From positions 23,006,614 to 23,070,613 of the forward strand of contig OY855913.1 in the NCBI GenBank assembly GCA_963693305.1: DNA of 64,000 nucleotides, given 5' to 3'. The DNA is from Meandrina meandrites (taxonomy: Eukaryota > Cnidaria > Anthozoa > Scleractinia > Meandrinidae). The notes under the pieces are model-generated. The model was not told where the DNA came from and did no database searches. It saw only the letters and a program-made list of their open reading frames with translations. Shown piece by piece: positions 23,864-35,650 of this stretch; position 1 is the first letter of the stretch; every line of letters begins with the position of its first letter. A program made the position numbers and the translations under genes.

Positions 23864-26249
23864 TTCGAAAACTAGATAGGAACTCTGAAGAAACAACATA
23901 TGGGCCTAATCTGATGTGTCAATCAAACTTGAAGAACTGCAAGTCATTGTTGACACGCCTGTCTTTCATGCTAGCGATCAGGCACACCAACTGTGCTAAT
24001 ACACCTGGCATTTAAAATATTAATTTATTTCAGTGTCAAGTGTTTAGAATTCAAGGTTTAAAGGACACTGAAGAATAAAACTCGCTTTAAAAATATTACA
24101 TTTAATTTAATTTAAATTGAACCTTTTCATCTTCTATACAAAGGTGTGAAGTTACGAAAAATTATAGATTAACTTTTATTAATAAACGCCAGTTTGGTCG
24201 TTTAATTAAATCAACGTGATTAATTAAGTTGTGTAGTTATGTTTTGTAACATGTTGCGTTTAATAAATGTTTTTCCAAAGAAAACAAAATCAACATTAAC
24301 GTTTCCAGGACGATTTCAGCCTGATTTCAACTGGACTACAAACAAGCTTAAGAACTCGGAGCGAGGAAACCTTGTACCTTGTACATGCATGAAGTCAACT
24401 CGAATGGTTCGAATGTAATAGATTGCAGTGTGAATAGCGAACACATTTCAGCTCGAGCAATTTAACAGATCTAGAATTTACATTCTTTTCTATAAGAATA
24501 ATTTTGCGACCAAGGCTGAACGGAAACTGATCATGAACGCTCTTATTTTTTTCATATTTTGAGCCCGAAATGTTCTTAGCATATTCTTAAGTTACGTGAT
24601 AAGGAATTTCAGAAAAGCAATGTTAACATGACCAGGAAACCTAAAATAGATCCATTGTGCGCTGTGCCCAAAGGACTGACTGATAACGAGTTTCCCTTTT
24701 CACTGTTATTGTTTTTTATCAGCAAATTTCCCCAGTTGACAATGACAGGAAAATAGAGCCTCACCTCAAAAAGTATTTGATAGCCTGCAGTGTATGTAGC
24801 TAGTGTAGGATATTCTTATTTGTATACAAACACACACCAAACCTAACCTACAGTCGGTATTATAATATTCTACTATAAAAATTATACACATAAGCTTTTT
24901 CACAGACTGGTTTTCAGCTGCTCCGAGCCGCTTGATAGTAAACTCTCCAGTTCAATCTTTACAAGTTGACATTTCAATATGAATCAATTCACGAGTCGTG
25001 CCCAAATTGCAAAGTTTCATGAGAACTTGTCTTTCTTGTGAACCCCACTGATAAGCAAGCAATCCACGAACAGTTTTATTCACACATACTAAACTCAGAC
25101 CAGATTCTAAAAGAAGACACGAAAGAATAACAATCAACGCGGTGCCGCTGCACGAATTTTACCCATTTTGCTCTCAAAATGCTGTCTAAGGGAAACACGT
25201 GCATCGAAATGCCCGGTGTATAAAAAGTATTTGCATTTGTCAAATCAACTGACGTCACAAGCCACATCAAGTGACTTTTTGGCCGCTCATCCTTTGGACA
25301 CTTTTTGAGTCCAAATAGCGGGAGTTTTGAACGTGAAAAAGATGCTAAATGATAATTTAGAAATCTTTCAAGCTCGGAATAGTTTATTACACATATCAAA
25401 GTACCAAAAACCGAAAAAAAAAATTGTGTCATATACACTTTAAACAACGAAAATGTAATCCGATGAAATTCATGTTGTTACTTGGTGTCTTTAGTTCGAT
25501 GTTGAAAGGAATGAAAATATTTTCGGCTTGGGTGCGTTCTTAGGTTGTTATTAAAATCTGGGTAAATTTCAGCCTCAACGTTCTGATAAATAATAAAGAG
25601 TGTATTGTATAAATTTACTCGGACAGACAAAGCACTAAAATTCAATCGAATGAATAGGTCTCCTGCTTTATTTCAAATAATATTGTCGAGATAAAACGGT
25701 GATGGAATAGTGATTTGTGGAGATTTGTGTTGTGGTTACACAACATGTTTATCGTCGCTGAATTTCACGTGTAACAAATTAAAAACTATAAGGTATAACA
25801 AATGAATGACAACGAAAAGAATATAACGAATATCGTATAGAAGGTATGACGAATATCGGATTTAACGTATAACGAATATCGGATATAACGTATAACAAAA
25901 GTCAAGTAACACGAACACAATTTTCAGGAGCGAGCGATTCAGTTGGAAGAGGCCTTGCACTGTATTGCACAGTTAAAAAGAAGTCTGTAGCATAAAGAGA
26001 TAAAAATGAAAGGGAAAAAAGAGAAGTAAAGATGTGAAAAAACTGAGTGTTTACGTACCTTCTTTTCTTAAAAGCACAAATAGAGTAGTCTCCTTACTCC
26101 TTTTTTCGGAAAAAGACCAATCCGAAAAAAAGGCTCGGGTCCTTTCCTTTTTTCAAGGCAAGCAAACTGAGCTAAATCGCGATTCACATCTATTTTAAGA
26201 TTCTTATCCTCTAGGTAATGCAAATAGACTGACGTTCTTGAAGAATTTT
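23864..26249. repeat. 2.39 kb tandem duplication, copy 2
   Basis: Differs from copy 1 by scattered single bases and small indels only (for example at the run near 25415). It is either a very recent duplication or two haplotypes joined in assembly. Confidence 0.92.
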
Positions 26250-26660
26250 TTCGAAAACTAGATAGGAACTCTGAAGAAACAACATATGGGCCTAATCTGA
26301 TGTGTCAATCAAACTTGAAGAACTGCAAGTCATTGTTGACACGCCTGTCTTTCATGCTAGCGATCAGGCACACCAACTGAGCTAATACACCTGGCATTTA
26401 GAATATTAATTTATTTCAGTGTCAAGTGTTTAGAATTCAAGGTTTAAAGGACACTGAAGAATAAAACTCGCTTTAAATATATTAAATTAAATTAATATCA
26501 ATTGATCCTTTGCAACTGCTATGCAAGGGTGTTAAGTTACGAAAAATTAAAGTATAAGTTTTGTTAATAAATGCCAGTTTGGTCGTTAAATAAAATCAGC
26601 CTGATTTCAACTGAACTGCAAACAAGCTTAAAGAACTCGGAGCGAGGAAACCTTGACATT
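26250..26660. repeat. Third, partial and older copy of the tandem unit
   Basis: The first ~230 bases match the other two copies closely, then the match becomes diverged with a deletion and stops just before the microsatellite. Confidence 0.8.
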
Positions 26661-26684
26661 TCTTTTGATGTTTACAATACAACA

Positions 26685-26854
26685 CCGCACCGCACCGCAC
26701 CGCACCGCACCGCACCGCACCGCACCGCACCGCACCGCACCGCACCGCACCGCACCGCACCGCACCGCACCGCACCGCACCGCACCGCACCGCACCGCAC
26801 CGCACCGCACCGCACCGCACCGCACCGCACCGCACCGCACCGCACCGCACCGCA
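26685..26854. repeat. (CCGCA)34 pentanucleotide microsatellite
   Basis: Exactly 170 bp of uninterrupted CCGCA. All the long ORFs across it, on both strands, are translations of the repeat (HRTAP or GAVRC) and should not be annotated. Confidence 0.98.
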
Positions 26855-27185
26855 GCACAGCACATCCTAAAAAAAAAATTTTTAGAACTAATTTATATGA
26901 AGTAGAAACAGAATGATGTAAACAATTTACAATGCAAATAGAGTGGTTTTACTTAACCGGTGAAATAGTAACTAAACTTTCGGATATTACACACAAATTC
27001 CATTGTTTTCTTTTGTTTAGTTTTGACTATTATGCACTTATTGCTAGATGTTGTTTCACGGGTTTAATAAATAAAATCACTCTATACTGAAATAAGCGAT
27101 ACAGACTAAGCCATAATGAACGAACTAAATATTGAAAATATATATATTAACGAAATATATCAATAATTACCTTGTATCTTATTAT

Positions 27186-27690
27186 ACAGTGAGTTTTAGC
27201 GACAACTTTGTTATCGCGCGATTGTGAAAGTGCGAAATTCGTGTGTAATGTTTGCGTTCAGATCAGATATCAAGTGAGTTGAAAACTAACGAAAATAAGC
27301 AAATTCTCCTCAGCTATGTTTGCTCTTTAATTCCGGTAGGCAAGTATCAGAGTTCTTCAGAAATTGATTAACATTTTTGGAAGCAAGAAAAGCGACAGCT
27401 TGTGGACTTTTCTGAAGGTATACGCTATTACAAAAATTCAATGGCGACGAGGATAGTGATTAATGATGCTACTGAAGAAATTGAGGGGTTTTAAATGTTT
27501 TATTTGATTTCACTTTATATTTGTAATTAATTTTCGCTCCCACTTAGTTTTTCCACGATGATTTAACTGTTCTCTATCAATTTCATAGCGAAAACGTAAT
27601 GCCTCACACATTTCCTGTAATAATTGTGCTTTGCGAACCTTTCACCCTTCATTTTTCATTGCAACACCTAAAACTGTTTTATTTTTCTCG
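27186..27690. repeat. Right copy of the older flanking direct repeat
   Basis: Homologous to 20430-21010; see that entry. Confidence 0.7.
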
Positions 27691-28660
27691 CACTATTATC
27701 ACTTTCTTTGATCGTATGCATCAGGATTTCTCCCAAACTCTGTCATACGTCTCTTCAACTCAAATTAGACGTCCATGATAAATTATACTTTCGTCAATCC
27801 TATCACTCGGAGATTGATAATTTATAAGGAACAGGAGGCCCATTGGCCACGTCAGAGTAACCGTTGACAGTTCAATAAAAGCCCTTTAGGCCACTTCGTG
27901 TGAATTCATCAAACCACTGCGCACTGGACAATGAAGTGGTGAAGCGCAGGCGCAGAACCAGACCGTGTCACGGAAATGATCAGTTTTTCTTTTGCGATAA
28001 ACAAGTTTCTTATATGTTTTTAGAGTTAAGAACAATTTTTCAAGTCTTAATATAATGCAATCGAGAGTGCTTGTCTTTCTTCATATTCATGACAATATGA
28101 ACCAAACATTGCATTGTTCAAGTCGGCCCTTTATGTTTTACACTTTGTGCTTTGTATACCAAACTTGCCCGGCCCTCACCCTGCCATAACGTACGGGATC
28201 CGTCCCTTTCAGCCCCTGGGATAGGATATTTTCCTCCAAGCGTAACAATTGAAGAAAGCTAGTATTTTTTTCTTTTTGAGCAGATATCTCCTAGGATGTC
28301 AAAGAGAACAAAGGACTTGGTTCCAACAGTAGTTTATTTAGCATACAGTTGTAATCAACGATGTCTTTAAGTATTCAATTTCTATCTTAATTCACTTCTG
28401 TACTAAGCAACTGAACATACTGTTTTAGGTTATCCGTGATATGTTATACATTTATAACGGTTCCTGTTTGAAATTCACGTTCTATGCCAGGCTATTTTGC
28501 TGCACTGTAGTATGACTAAAAGAAGAAACATTCAACCAAACTTTGTTAACGATTGATTAATGGCAACGAAAGTCTGCAAAAGCAAACGGAAAACAAGGAA
28601 ATTGCATTAAGATCAGACGAGCGCACAGACAATGTAAATGACGGAAGCAGTGCTAATAGT

Positions 28661-28919
28661 GGACCGGTCATTATTTAGAAAGGTCATGGACTGGCTGAAA
28701 TGGAGAGAGGTTGTGTTCAAATTCTCCAGAATCTCACTTTTGTGAAGCATATTGTTTTGCTAACCCTCCGCCATGCCTTATCCATTCCCTTAAGTGACTA
28801 TATGCGTCCATAAATTTCTTTGCACCTTCCCCCCTTCCCGGTCAATTCCTCTACGTAAAATTTATCGACCCTCCACCTATTTGGACCAGTCCCCCTCCTC
28901 TCTAAATAATGACCGGTCC
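28661..28919. mobile_element. 258-bp MITE family, copy in unit C
   Basis: Same ends and position as in unit A. Confidence 0.75.
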
Positions 28920-29222
28920 CTAACTACATCTGTACAGTCACAATGGTCAAAACAAAATAAAACAAAAAGCTCTGGCGTTTGAGTTAAACTGAAAAGGTCT
29001 TCTGTTGGCTTTTAAAATGCTGAATTAAGTAATGTAATATGTCAAATCCTCTGGTAACATATACTTGCTAAACCGCTTGTTATGTTATTATTGTCATCAT
29101 GATTATTTTCAAAGTTAACGATTTCATTGAAAGCTACCTTACTATATTACTGCCCCACTGCCAATCACTTTTTAAACTGGAATGCATTAGAGGTTCACAA
29201 CCCTTATTTGCGGTTTAACAGT

Positions 29223-29766
29223 TTATTCTACCAAACTGTTACCGAGGTATATCTTGTCGTAGAAGAAATTCTTGGGATTCCCTTTATCGGTCGTTTTGCA
29301 GGTCTTGGTTTTCGGAAAGCATTCACGTCCATCGAAGAACATGAATGAAACACATGTAGGGTTGTTGTCGCAGCGTGTAGCGCACTCTCCCAGAGTAACG
29401 AATCCATGGATGGACGAGATGTCGTTACCAGGGCAATCACCGGGCCTCATCGCGTATCCACTCGGGACTTTGTCATAGAACACATTCTTGGGATTAGCCG
29501 TGCTGGGTTGAGCGCAGGTTCTGGTCTTCGGGTAGCACTCTTTGCCATCAAAATACATGAACGAGATGCAGCTGCTGTCGGCGTTACATCGGTTGGCACA
29601 CTCTGATAGGGAAACAAAACCATGGATTCCCCAGATATCATTTCCGGGGCAATCACCAGGCCTCAGAGCATAACCCGTAGGCACCTTGTCGTAGAAGATG
29701 TTGAGGCTGTCGTCACACTTCAAGTAGCACCGATGGTTGTCGTAGTGCATAAACTCATTGCAACTT
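29223..29766 (-). pseudogene. PAN-repeat protein copy C, 5'-truncated pseudogene
   Basis: Reading on the minus strand, the frame is intact from within repeat 2 (CNEFMHYDN) to the same IYLGNSLVE end as copy A. The signal peptide, repeat 1 and the start of repeat 2 are gone. Upstream of 29766 the sequence jumps to what is 13200-13670 in unit A. The open frame continues for about 95 more codons but has no ATG before the PAN part. The junction lies at a shared GCAAC, so a microhomology deletion is likely. No secreted product is expected unless a new first exon has been captured. Confidence 0.85.
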
Positions 29767-30221
29767 TTGGAAGAAACTCTTCTTATCAGTCGTTGTTTTC
29801 GTGCACCCCATTGAGAAGTGAATGTTAGGAATTTGAGGCCCTTGTTAATTTTTAGGCAAACCAAAGCAGTACAATGTACAAAATGAAGACTGTGGAAAGT
29901 GACTTTTCTTTCAACTTTCTGGTCTTCAAGTAACAGCTTTCTAGTGTACCGAGCCTGTGCACACTCTGCACGGAGTATGCCTACATACGAGAAAGCGAGA
30001 AACTCCGGCTGCGTGTATGTTTGTACCCAGTGCGTAATAAACAATAGATAAAGTTAAAATTAAAGCATTTTCCTACCTTGCGTGAAGTTCAGAAAAGGGT
30101 GATCAGTAAACCCGTGGTATTTCTTTCGATTATAGAACGGCAATGCGGCAAAAACTTCACCACAGGAAGTTAAACAAACTGGATCGGATATCTGATCCCT
30201 CCTTGACCTCGGCAACACGCA

Positions 30222-30450
30222 TCGTATTGCCAATACATGGTCCTTCCAGGATAGGGTGTGGCCTATGAGGACCCCAAGATGTTTAAAGTTGTAAACCCTG
30301 TCTAAGCCCGTATTACTGATATCTATCTGTCAGCCGCTGTGGTCCTCTGATGAGTACCAACAATCATAATCTTAGTTTTTCCAAGATTTAGTATTAGAAA
30401 ATTTGCATGAAGCCAGCTAAGGACATTTGTTAGGTCACTAGTTAACTAAG
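30222..30450 (-). mobile_element. LINE fragment in unit C, without the hairpin insertion
   Basis: Same fragment as at 13677-14000 but continuous across the site where the 72-bp hairpin sits in unit A. It supplies the empty site. Confidence 0.75.
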
Positions 30451-32047
30451 TTTTCACTAGTTTTCTTCCAAACAAACTGATACAAATGCGTGTTTTGAAC
30501 AGACTAACACAAAATTCTGTCTGTCCAGTCGAGCAGATATCTCCACAAAGCAGAGAAGGATTGAAGGATGATAAAGACAATATAAAATATAACTTTCACT
30601 TCTTCTTTCATTTAATGCACAGTTGTTTGTCCCCCGGCATTATCCTTAAGCCCTAAGACTCGCTTCTCGGAAAACATAAAATTTTTTAGAGAGATTAGGC
30701 GTGACGTTTATTTTTTCCCGCAAACGGCAAAAATTCCACTTCTGCCGTCTGCTGTTTACGCGGAAATGAGTAGGTTTGTGTTTGTCACAAGAGTGTGATT
30801 TGTTCCTTATTTTCTGGAGGGATTTATTTTAGAATTCGATAAAAAAGGAACAAAACGAAAGGCGAGCTCGCGTTTACCGTTTGCCGTATAACGTCATGCT
30901 CAATCTATGTAATATGCGCGGACAAATTTTCGTGTATATTTTTAGTGTGGAAGGAAAAGAAAAGGTTGCTATCAATCGTTGTAGTTTTCTACAAGCGGAG
31001 GTCTAGTCGGTTGTGCCTCACCATCGTTGTCTCCCCTCATGGAAAGCTCGAATCGTATTGTAATATTATGAATAAAAAACATTTTCCCGGCCCAAAACTC
31101 TCCTAGTCTATAGCTATGGTTTGCCTAAATCCAAGTCCCATATCTATTGTTTATCATTCCAAGTGTCAGTGACCTAAATCTCATTTTCCCAGTGAGTGAC
31201 GTAAGAGATCGGTGGGTGCGAACTCGGTTGGGAGCGAAACCTGCATCATTCAGACAAAAGAGTCCTTTAGGCAACTTCATGTCAATTTCAACACAACTGC
31301 GCACTGGACAATGAAGTGGTGAAGCGCAGGCCCGGAATCAGACAGGTTCCCACCGTGTCACTTAAATCGATCAGTTTTTCGTTTGCGATAAACAATTTTC
31401 TTATATGTTTTTAGAGTAAGAAGTCTAAGAACAATTTTTCAAGTCTTAACATAACCCAATCAAGAGTGCTTGTCTTTCTTCATATTCATGACAATATGAA
31501 CCAAACACTGCATTGTTCAAATCGGCCCTTTATATTTTACACTTCGTGCTATATATACCAAACTTTCCCAACCCCCACCCTGCCATAACGTACGCAGTAC
31601 GGGATCTGTTCCTTTCAACCCCTGGGATGTTCCTCTAAGCGGAACAATTGAAGAAAACTAGTATTTTTTTCTTTTCGAGCAGATATCTTCCAGGACGGCA
31701 AAGAGAACAAAGGACTTGGTTCCAACAGTGGTTTATTTAGCATACAGTTGTAATCAACGATGTCTTCAAGTATTCAATTTCTATCTTAATTCACTTCTGC
31801 ACTAAGCAACTGAACATACTGTTTTATGTTATCCGTTATATGTTATACATTTATAACGGTTCCTGCTTGAAATTCACGTTCTATGCCAGGCTATTTTGTT
31901 GCACTGCATGTAGTATGACTAAAAGCAGAAACATTCAAACAAACTTTGTTAACGAAAGTCTGCAAAAGCAAAACGGAAAACAAGAAAATTGCATTAAGAT
32001 CAGACGAGCATACAGACAGTGTAAATGACGGAAGCAGTGCTAATAGT

Positions 32048-32307
32048 GGACCGGTCATTATTTAGAGGGGTCAGGGAGTGGCTCAAATGGAGGGAGATTA
32101 TGTTCAAATTCTCCTGAATCTCACTTTTGTGAAGCATATTTTTTTTGCTAACCCTCCGCCGTGCCTTACCCATTCCCTTAATTGGCTATATGCGTCCATA
32201 AATTTTTTTGCACCTTCCCGCCTTCCCGCTCAATTCCTCTGCGTAAAATTTATCGACCCTCCACCTATTTGGACCAGTCCCCCTCCTCTCTAAATAATGA
32301 CCGGTCC
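32048..32307. mobile_element. 258-bp MITE family, copy in unit D
   Basis: Same ends and position as in unit A. Confidence 0.75.
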
Positions 32308-32649
32308 CTAACTACATCTGTACAATCACAATGGTCAAAACAAAACAAAACAAAAAGCTCTGGCGTTTGAGTTTGAAAAGGTCTACTGTTGGCTTTTAAA
32401 ATGCTGAATTAAGTAATGTAATATGTCAAATCCTCTGGTAACATACTCTTGCTAAACCGCTTGTTAAGTTATTATTGTCATCATGATTATTTTCAAAGTT
32501 AACGATTTCATTTAAAGCTACCTTACTATATTATTGCCCCACTGCCAATCACTTTTTAAACTGGAATGCATTAGAGGTTCACAACCCTTATGTGCGGTTT
32601 AACAGTTTTATTCTACCAAACTGTTACCGAGGTATGCTGCATCTCCGGG

Positions 32650-33638
32650 TTACACTATGGCTATCTTGTCGTAGAAGAAATTCTTGGGATTCCCTTTATC
32701 AGTCGTTTTGCAGGTCTTGGTTTTCGGATAGCATTCACGTCCATCGAAGAACATGATTGAAACACATTTAGGGTTGTTGTTGCAGCGTGTAGCGCACTCT
32801 GCCAGAGTAACGAATCCATGGATGGACCAGATGTCGTTACCAGGGCAATCACCGGGCCTCATCGCGTATCCACTCGGGACGTTGTCATAGAACACATTCT
32901 TGGGATTATCCGTGCTGGGTTGAGCGCAGGTCCTGGTCTTCGGGTAGCACTCTTTGCCATCAAAATACATGAACGAGATGCAGCTGCTGTCGGCGTTACA
33001 TCGGTTGGCACACTCTGATAGGGAAACAAATCCATGGATTCCCCAGATATCATTTCCGGGGCAATCACCAGGCCTCAGAGCGTAACCCGTAGGCACCTTG
33101 TCGTAGAAGATGTTGAGGCTGTCGTCACACTTCAAGTAGCACCGATGGTTGTCGTATTGCATAAACTCGTTACAAGCTGAACTGGAATCGCAAAGTCGAG
33201 CGCACTCTTGACGGGTCGCGCGACCTCGGGCGAGATTCCATTTATCGTTCCCAGGACAGTCTCCTGGTCGCATGGTGTAGCCGGAGGGAACTTTGTCGTA
33301 AAACACATTGAGGGGGTTGGACGTGCTGGTTGTACCACAGGTTTTGGTCTTTGGGTAACAACGGTGATATGATTGTTGTAAAACATGAAGGCCTGGCATT
33401 CAGAAGATGAGGAACACAGCTGCGCGCACTTTTTCAAAGTGGTGCGATCTCTATAAAGGGCCGAGATGTCGTTTCCTGGGCAGTCCCCGCTACGGACGCT
33501 GTAGCCATCTGGGACAACACAGCGAAGCTGTTTTCCTACTAATTGCATTCGGCAGGGTTTGGGAGTGTTGTCATCTCCTGTAACCAGTGTGACCAGAGAT
33601 ATGGCCAATGTCCACAACAGCAACAAATTACGCCCCAT
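32650..33638 (-). pseudogene. PAN-repeat protein copy D, frameshifted
   Basis: The homologous start is ATG 33638-33636; the frame is also open to an ATG at 33677. The signal peptide and most of repeat 1 are intact (MGRNLLLLWTLAISLVTLVTG), then a 5-bp insertion at about 33367-33371 (ACGGTGATATGATTG where copy A has ACGGTGATTG) shifts the frame. The rest of repeat 1 through repeat 4 reads well in the second frame and ends in KIAIV. The product from the natural start would stop early, so this is a pseudogene unless the insertion is an assembly error. Apart from the insertion it is very close to copy A and shares the shortened repeat 2. Confidence 0.78.
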
Positions 33639-33773
33639 TCCTGGATCAAAAACAAAGAAATTAATTTCTGTAGCCATATGTTGTGTTATTGCTGTCGGTC
33701 ATGAACAGTATAAAATGTATGCTAGAAACACAACTGAAAGCTGATAGAGCAGAAAGTTGAAAGAAAAGTCGCT

Positions 33774-34250
33774 TCCCACAGCCTTTATTTTGTACAATGT
33801 TGCTGCATATAATTCGCCCAAAATTAGGCCCCACTCGGGGGGGGGGGGGGGGGGGGGTCTGAGTGTCCCGTATAAATAAATAAATAAATAAATCCCAATA
33901 TAAAAGCTAACCGCAAGCGACCTAAGCTACCTGTAGGCTATAAACCGAAGTGCTATTTAGGCTAACCAATGTGTTTCAAGTGCCTCGCAGGTCTGCCTCG
34001 CATGGCTCGCTGGCTCGCACATTGTGCATCCCCACACCGGAACACCGCGAAACACTGGTAAAGTCACCCTAACCAACAAATGAAAGCTTAGCGCAAGCAA
34101 ATTGAAGTGGAACTAGCCGCAAGCGAACCGGTATTCCGGTGTTCCTCGTTTTAGTACATGCCGACGTAAGAAACTTTTTCCGTGACATGTTTTGCTTCTT
34201 GGCGTGACAGAAACAGCCAATGAATTGATGCCAAGAAAAAGGCAGCAACA
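33774..34250. other. Non-homologous insert in unit D with G-run and (TAAA)n
   Basis: Contains a run of about 21 G (33837-33857) and TAAA repeats (about 33872-33895). It replaces the equivalent upstream region of copy A. No gene is seen. Confidence 0.6.
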
Positions 34251-34618
34251 AAGTACAAAATGAAGACTGTGGAAAATGACTTTTCTTTCAGCTTTCTACT
34301 CTTCAAGTAACAGCTTTCATCTGTCTCCCTACACCGTTTCTAATGTACCGAGGGGTCTACCGAGTCTGTACACGCTCTGCACAGAGTATACGAGAAAGCG
34401 AGAAACTCCGGTTGTGTGTATGTACCCAGTGCGTAATAAACAACAGATAAAGTTAAAATTAAAGCATTTTCCTACCTTACGTGAAGTCAGAAACGGATGA
34501 TCAGTAAAACCGTGGTATTTCTTTCGATTATGTAGCACGGCAATGCGGAAAACCTCACCACAGGAAGTTAAACAAAATGGATCGGATATCTGATCCCCCC
34601 TTGACCTCGGCAACACAC

Positions 34619-35495
34619 ATTTTCTAGAAAGCTTCCGAGAAAAGCAGGATGGCCAAGGACCAATTGTGTGCCGTGCAGCCGGACGTGTATAGGCCTAATT
34701 AGGGAATCAAAAACTTACAATCCAGAAAATAAAAAAAAATGAATCTATAAATATTAAATCTGGAGTCTGCGGGCAGGAGTTCATCTCCAGCGAAATTACG
34801 ATTTTTTGTCTTTCTGCTCTTTTTGATTTGTTTTTTTAACCAACCACAGACGGCGACCAGATATTAATGTTTTAAGTTATAGCACGCTTTTACTTCCATC
34901 AATGCAGTGGCGGATCCAGACATTGAACTAATGGGAGCCTTTTTTATGTGTGTACACCCTAAAAAGTGTTGGGGGGGGGGGGATCCGCCACTACAAAGAT
35001 CTTGAAAAAACACATTTTAACTCTCGGTTGCCGTCCGTCATTCTCTTTGTGTCTTGCATGCTCGTGGCATTTCTGTAATCGTTGACACTCTTGCAACTGT
35101 TAAGAAACCTCCACAATAACCAACACTATTTCGGCTTATGTGTCTGAACAGTGATAAGTGTTCCCGGGCACGCGAGCGTGTGTGCGTGTGTTGGGGGGAG
35201 GGAGGTTGTTTTCACTTCTACCAGACAACATCTTTTTAGTTGAGCTAAACGTTCAGGTGCTGTAATTTTAGCTAAACAATGTTAAATTTGTAAACAAGCA
35301 GGATGACACCGGGATCACAAATTATGCCAAAGGGGGTAACAAGGATATCCCTTTTAAGGACTGCAAACCTAAAAAAAAACATAGCCTATATCCTGTAAAG
35401 ATAGCCCAGTTATAGGAGTACTCCAACCCACCCCCACCTCATCCCCCGGTAGGCAATTCTCTCTCTGAGCACCATCCTATTGATTTTTAAAAACA
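34619..35495. other. No feature seen
   Basis: Contains a short G run (about 34973-34982) and nothing else I recognise. Confidence 0.5.
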
Positions 35496-35496
35496 A

Positions 35497-35502
35497 TTTA
35501 TT
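35497..35502 (-). terminator. Probable polyadenylation signal of the FKBP gene
   Basis: AATAAA on the minus strand about 150 nt downstream of the FKBP stop codon. Confidence 0.55.
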
Positions 35503-35650
35503 TGAAACATTCAATCTAAGTGCTCCTATTCTTACAATGCTTGCAGTGCTTTCATATGAGACTCCTATGCTACCTACATTTACTTCTTTACAAGTTGTAG
35601 TACATTGAAATTCTAACAGTTAGTGCCAGGACAACAGGCTTCTTGTCTGT

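Larger units (their letters stand above)
27870..31130. repeat. Duplication unit C (carries truncated PAN gene C)
   Basis: Very similar to unit A throughout, including the LINE fragment and tail, except for a deletion of about 1.5 kb that removed the 5' half of the gene and its upstream region. Confidence 0.85.
31131..34618. repeat. Duplication unit D (carries frameshifted PAN gene D)
   Basis: Matches unit A up to about 33773. Then 33774-34250 is unrelated, and homology resumes at about 34250-34618 (equivalent to 13300-13675), ending exactly where the LINE fragment begins in A and C. Confidence 0.82.

Noticed and set aside
26571..26916. ORFs on both strands over the CCGCA repeat
   Set aside because: Pure translations of a microsatellite.
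29767..30044. N-terminal part of the fused ORF upstream of PAN copy C
   Set aside because: No ATG and no domain; it is duplicated non-coding flank that happens to be open.
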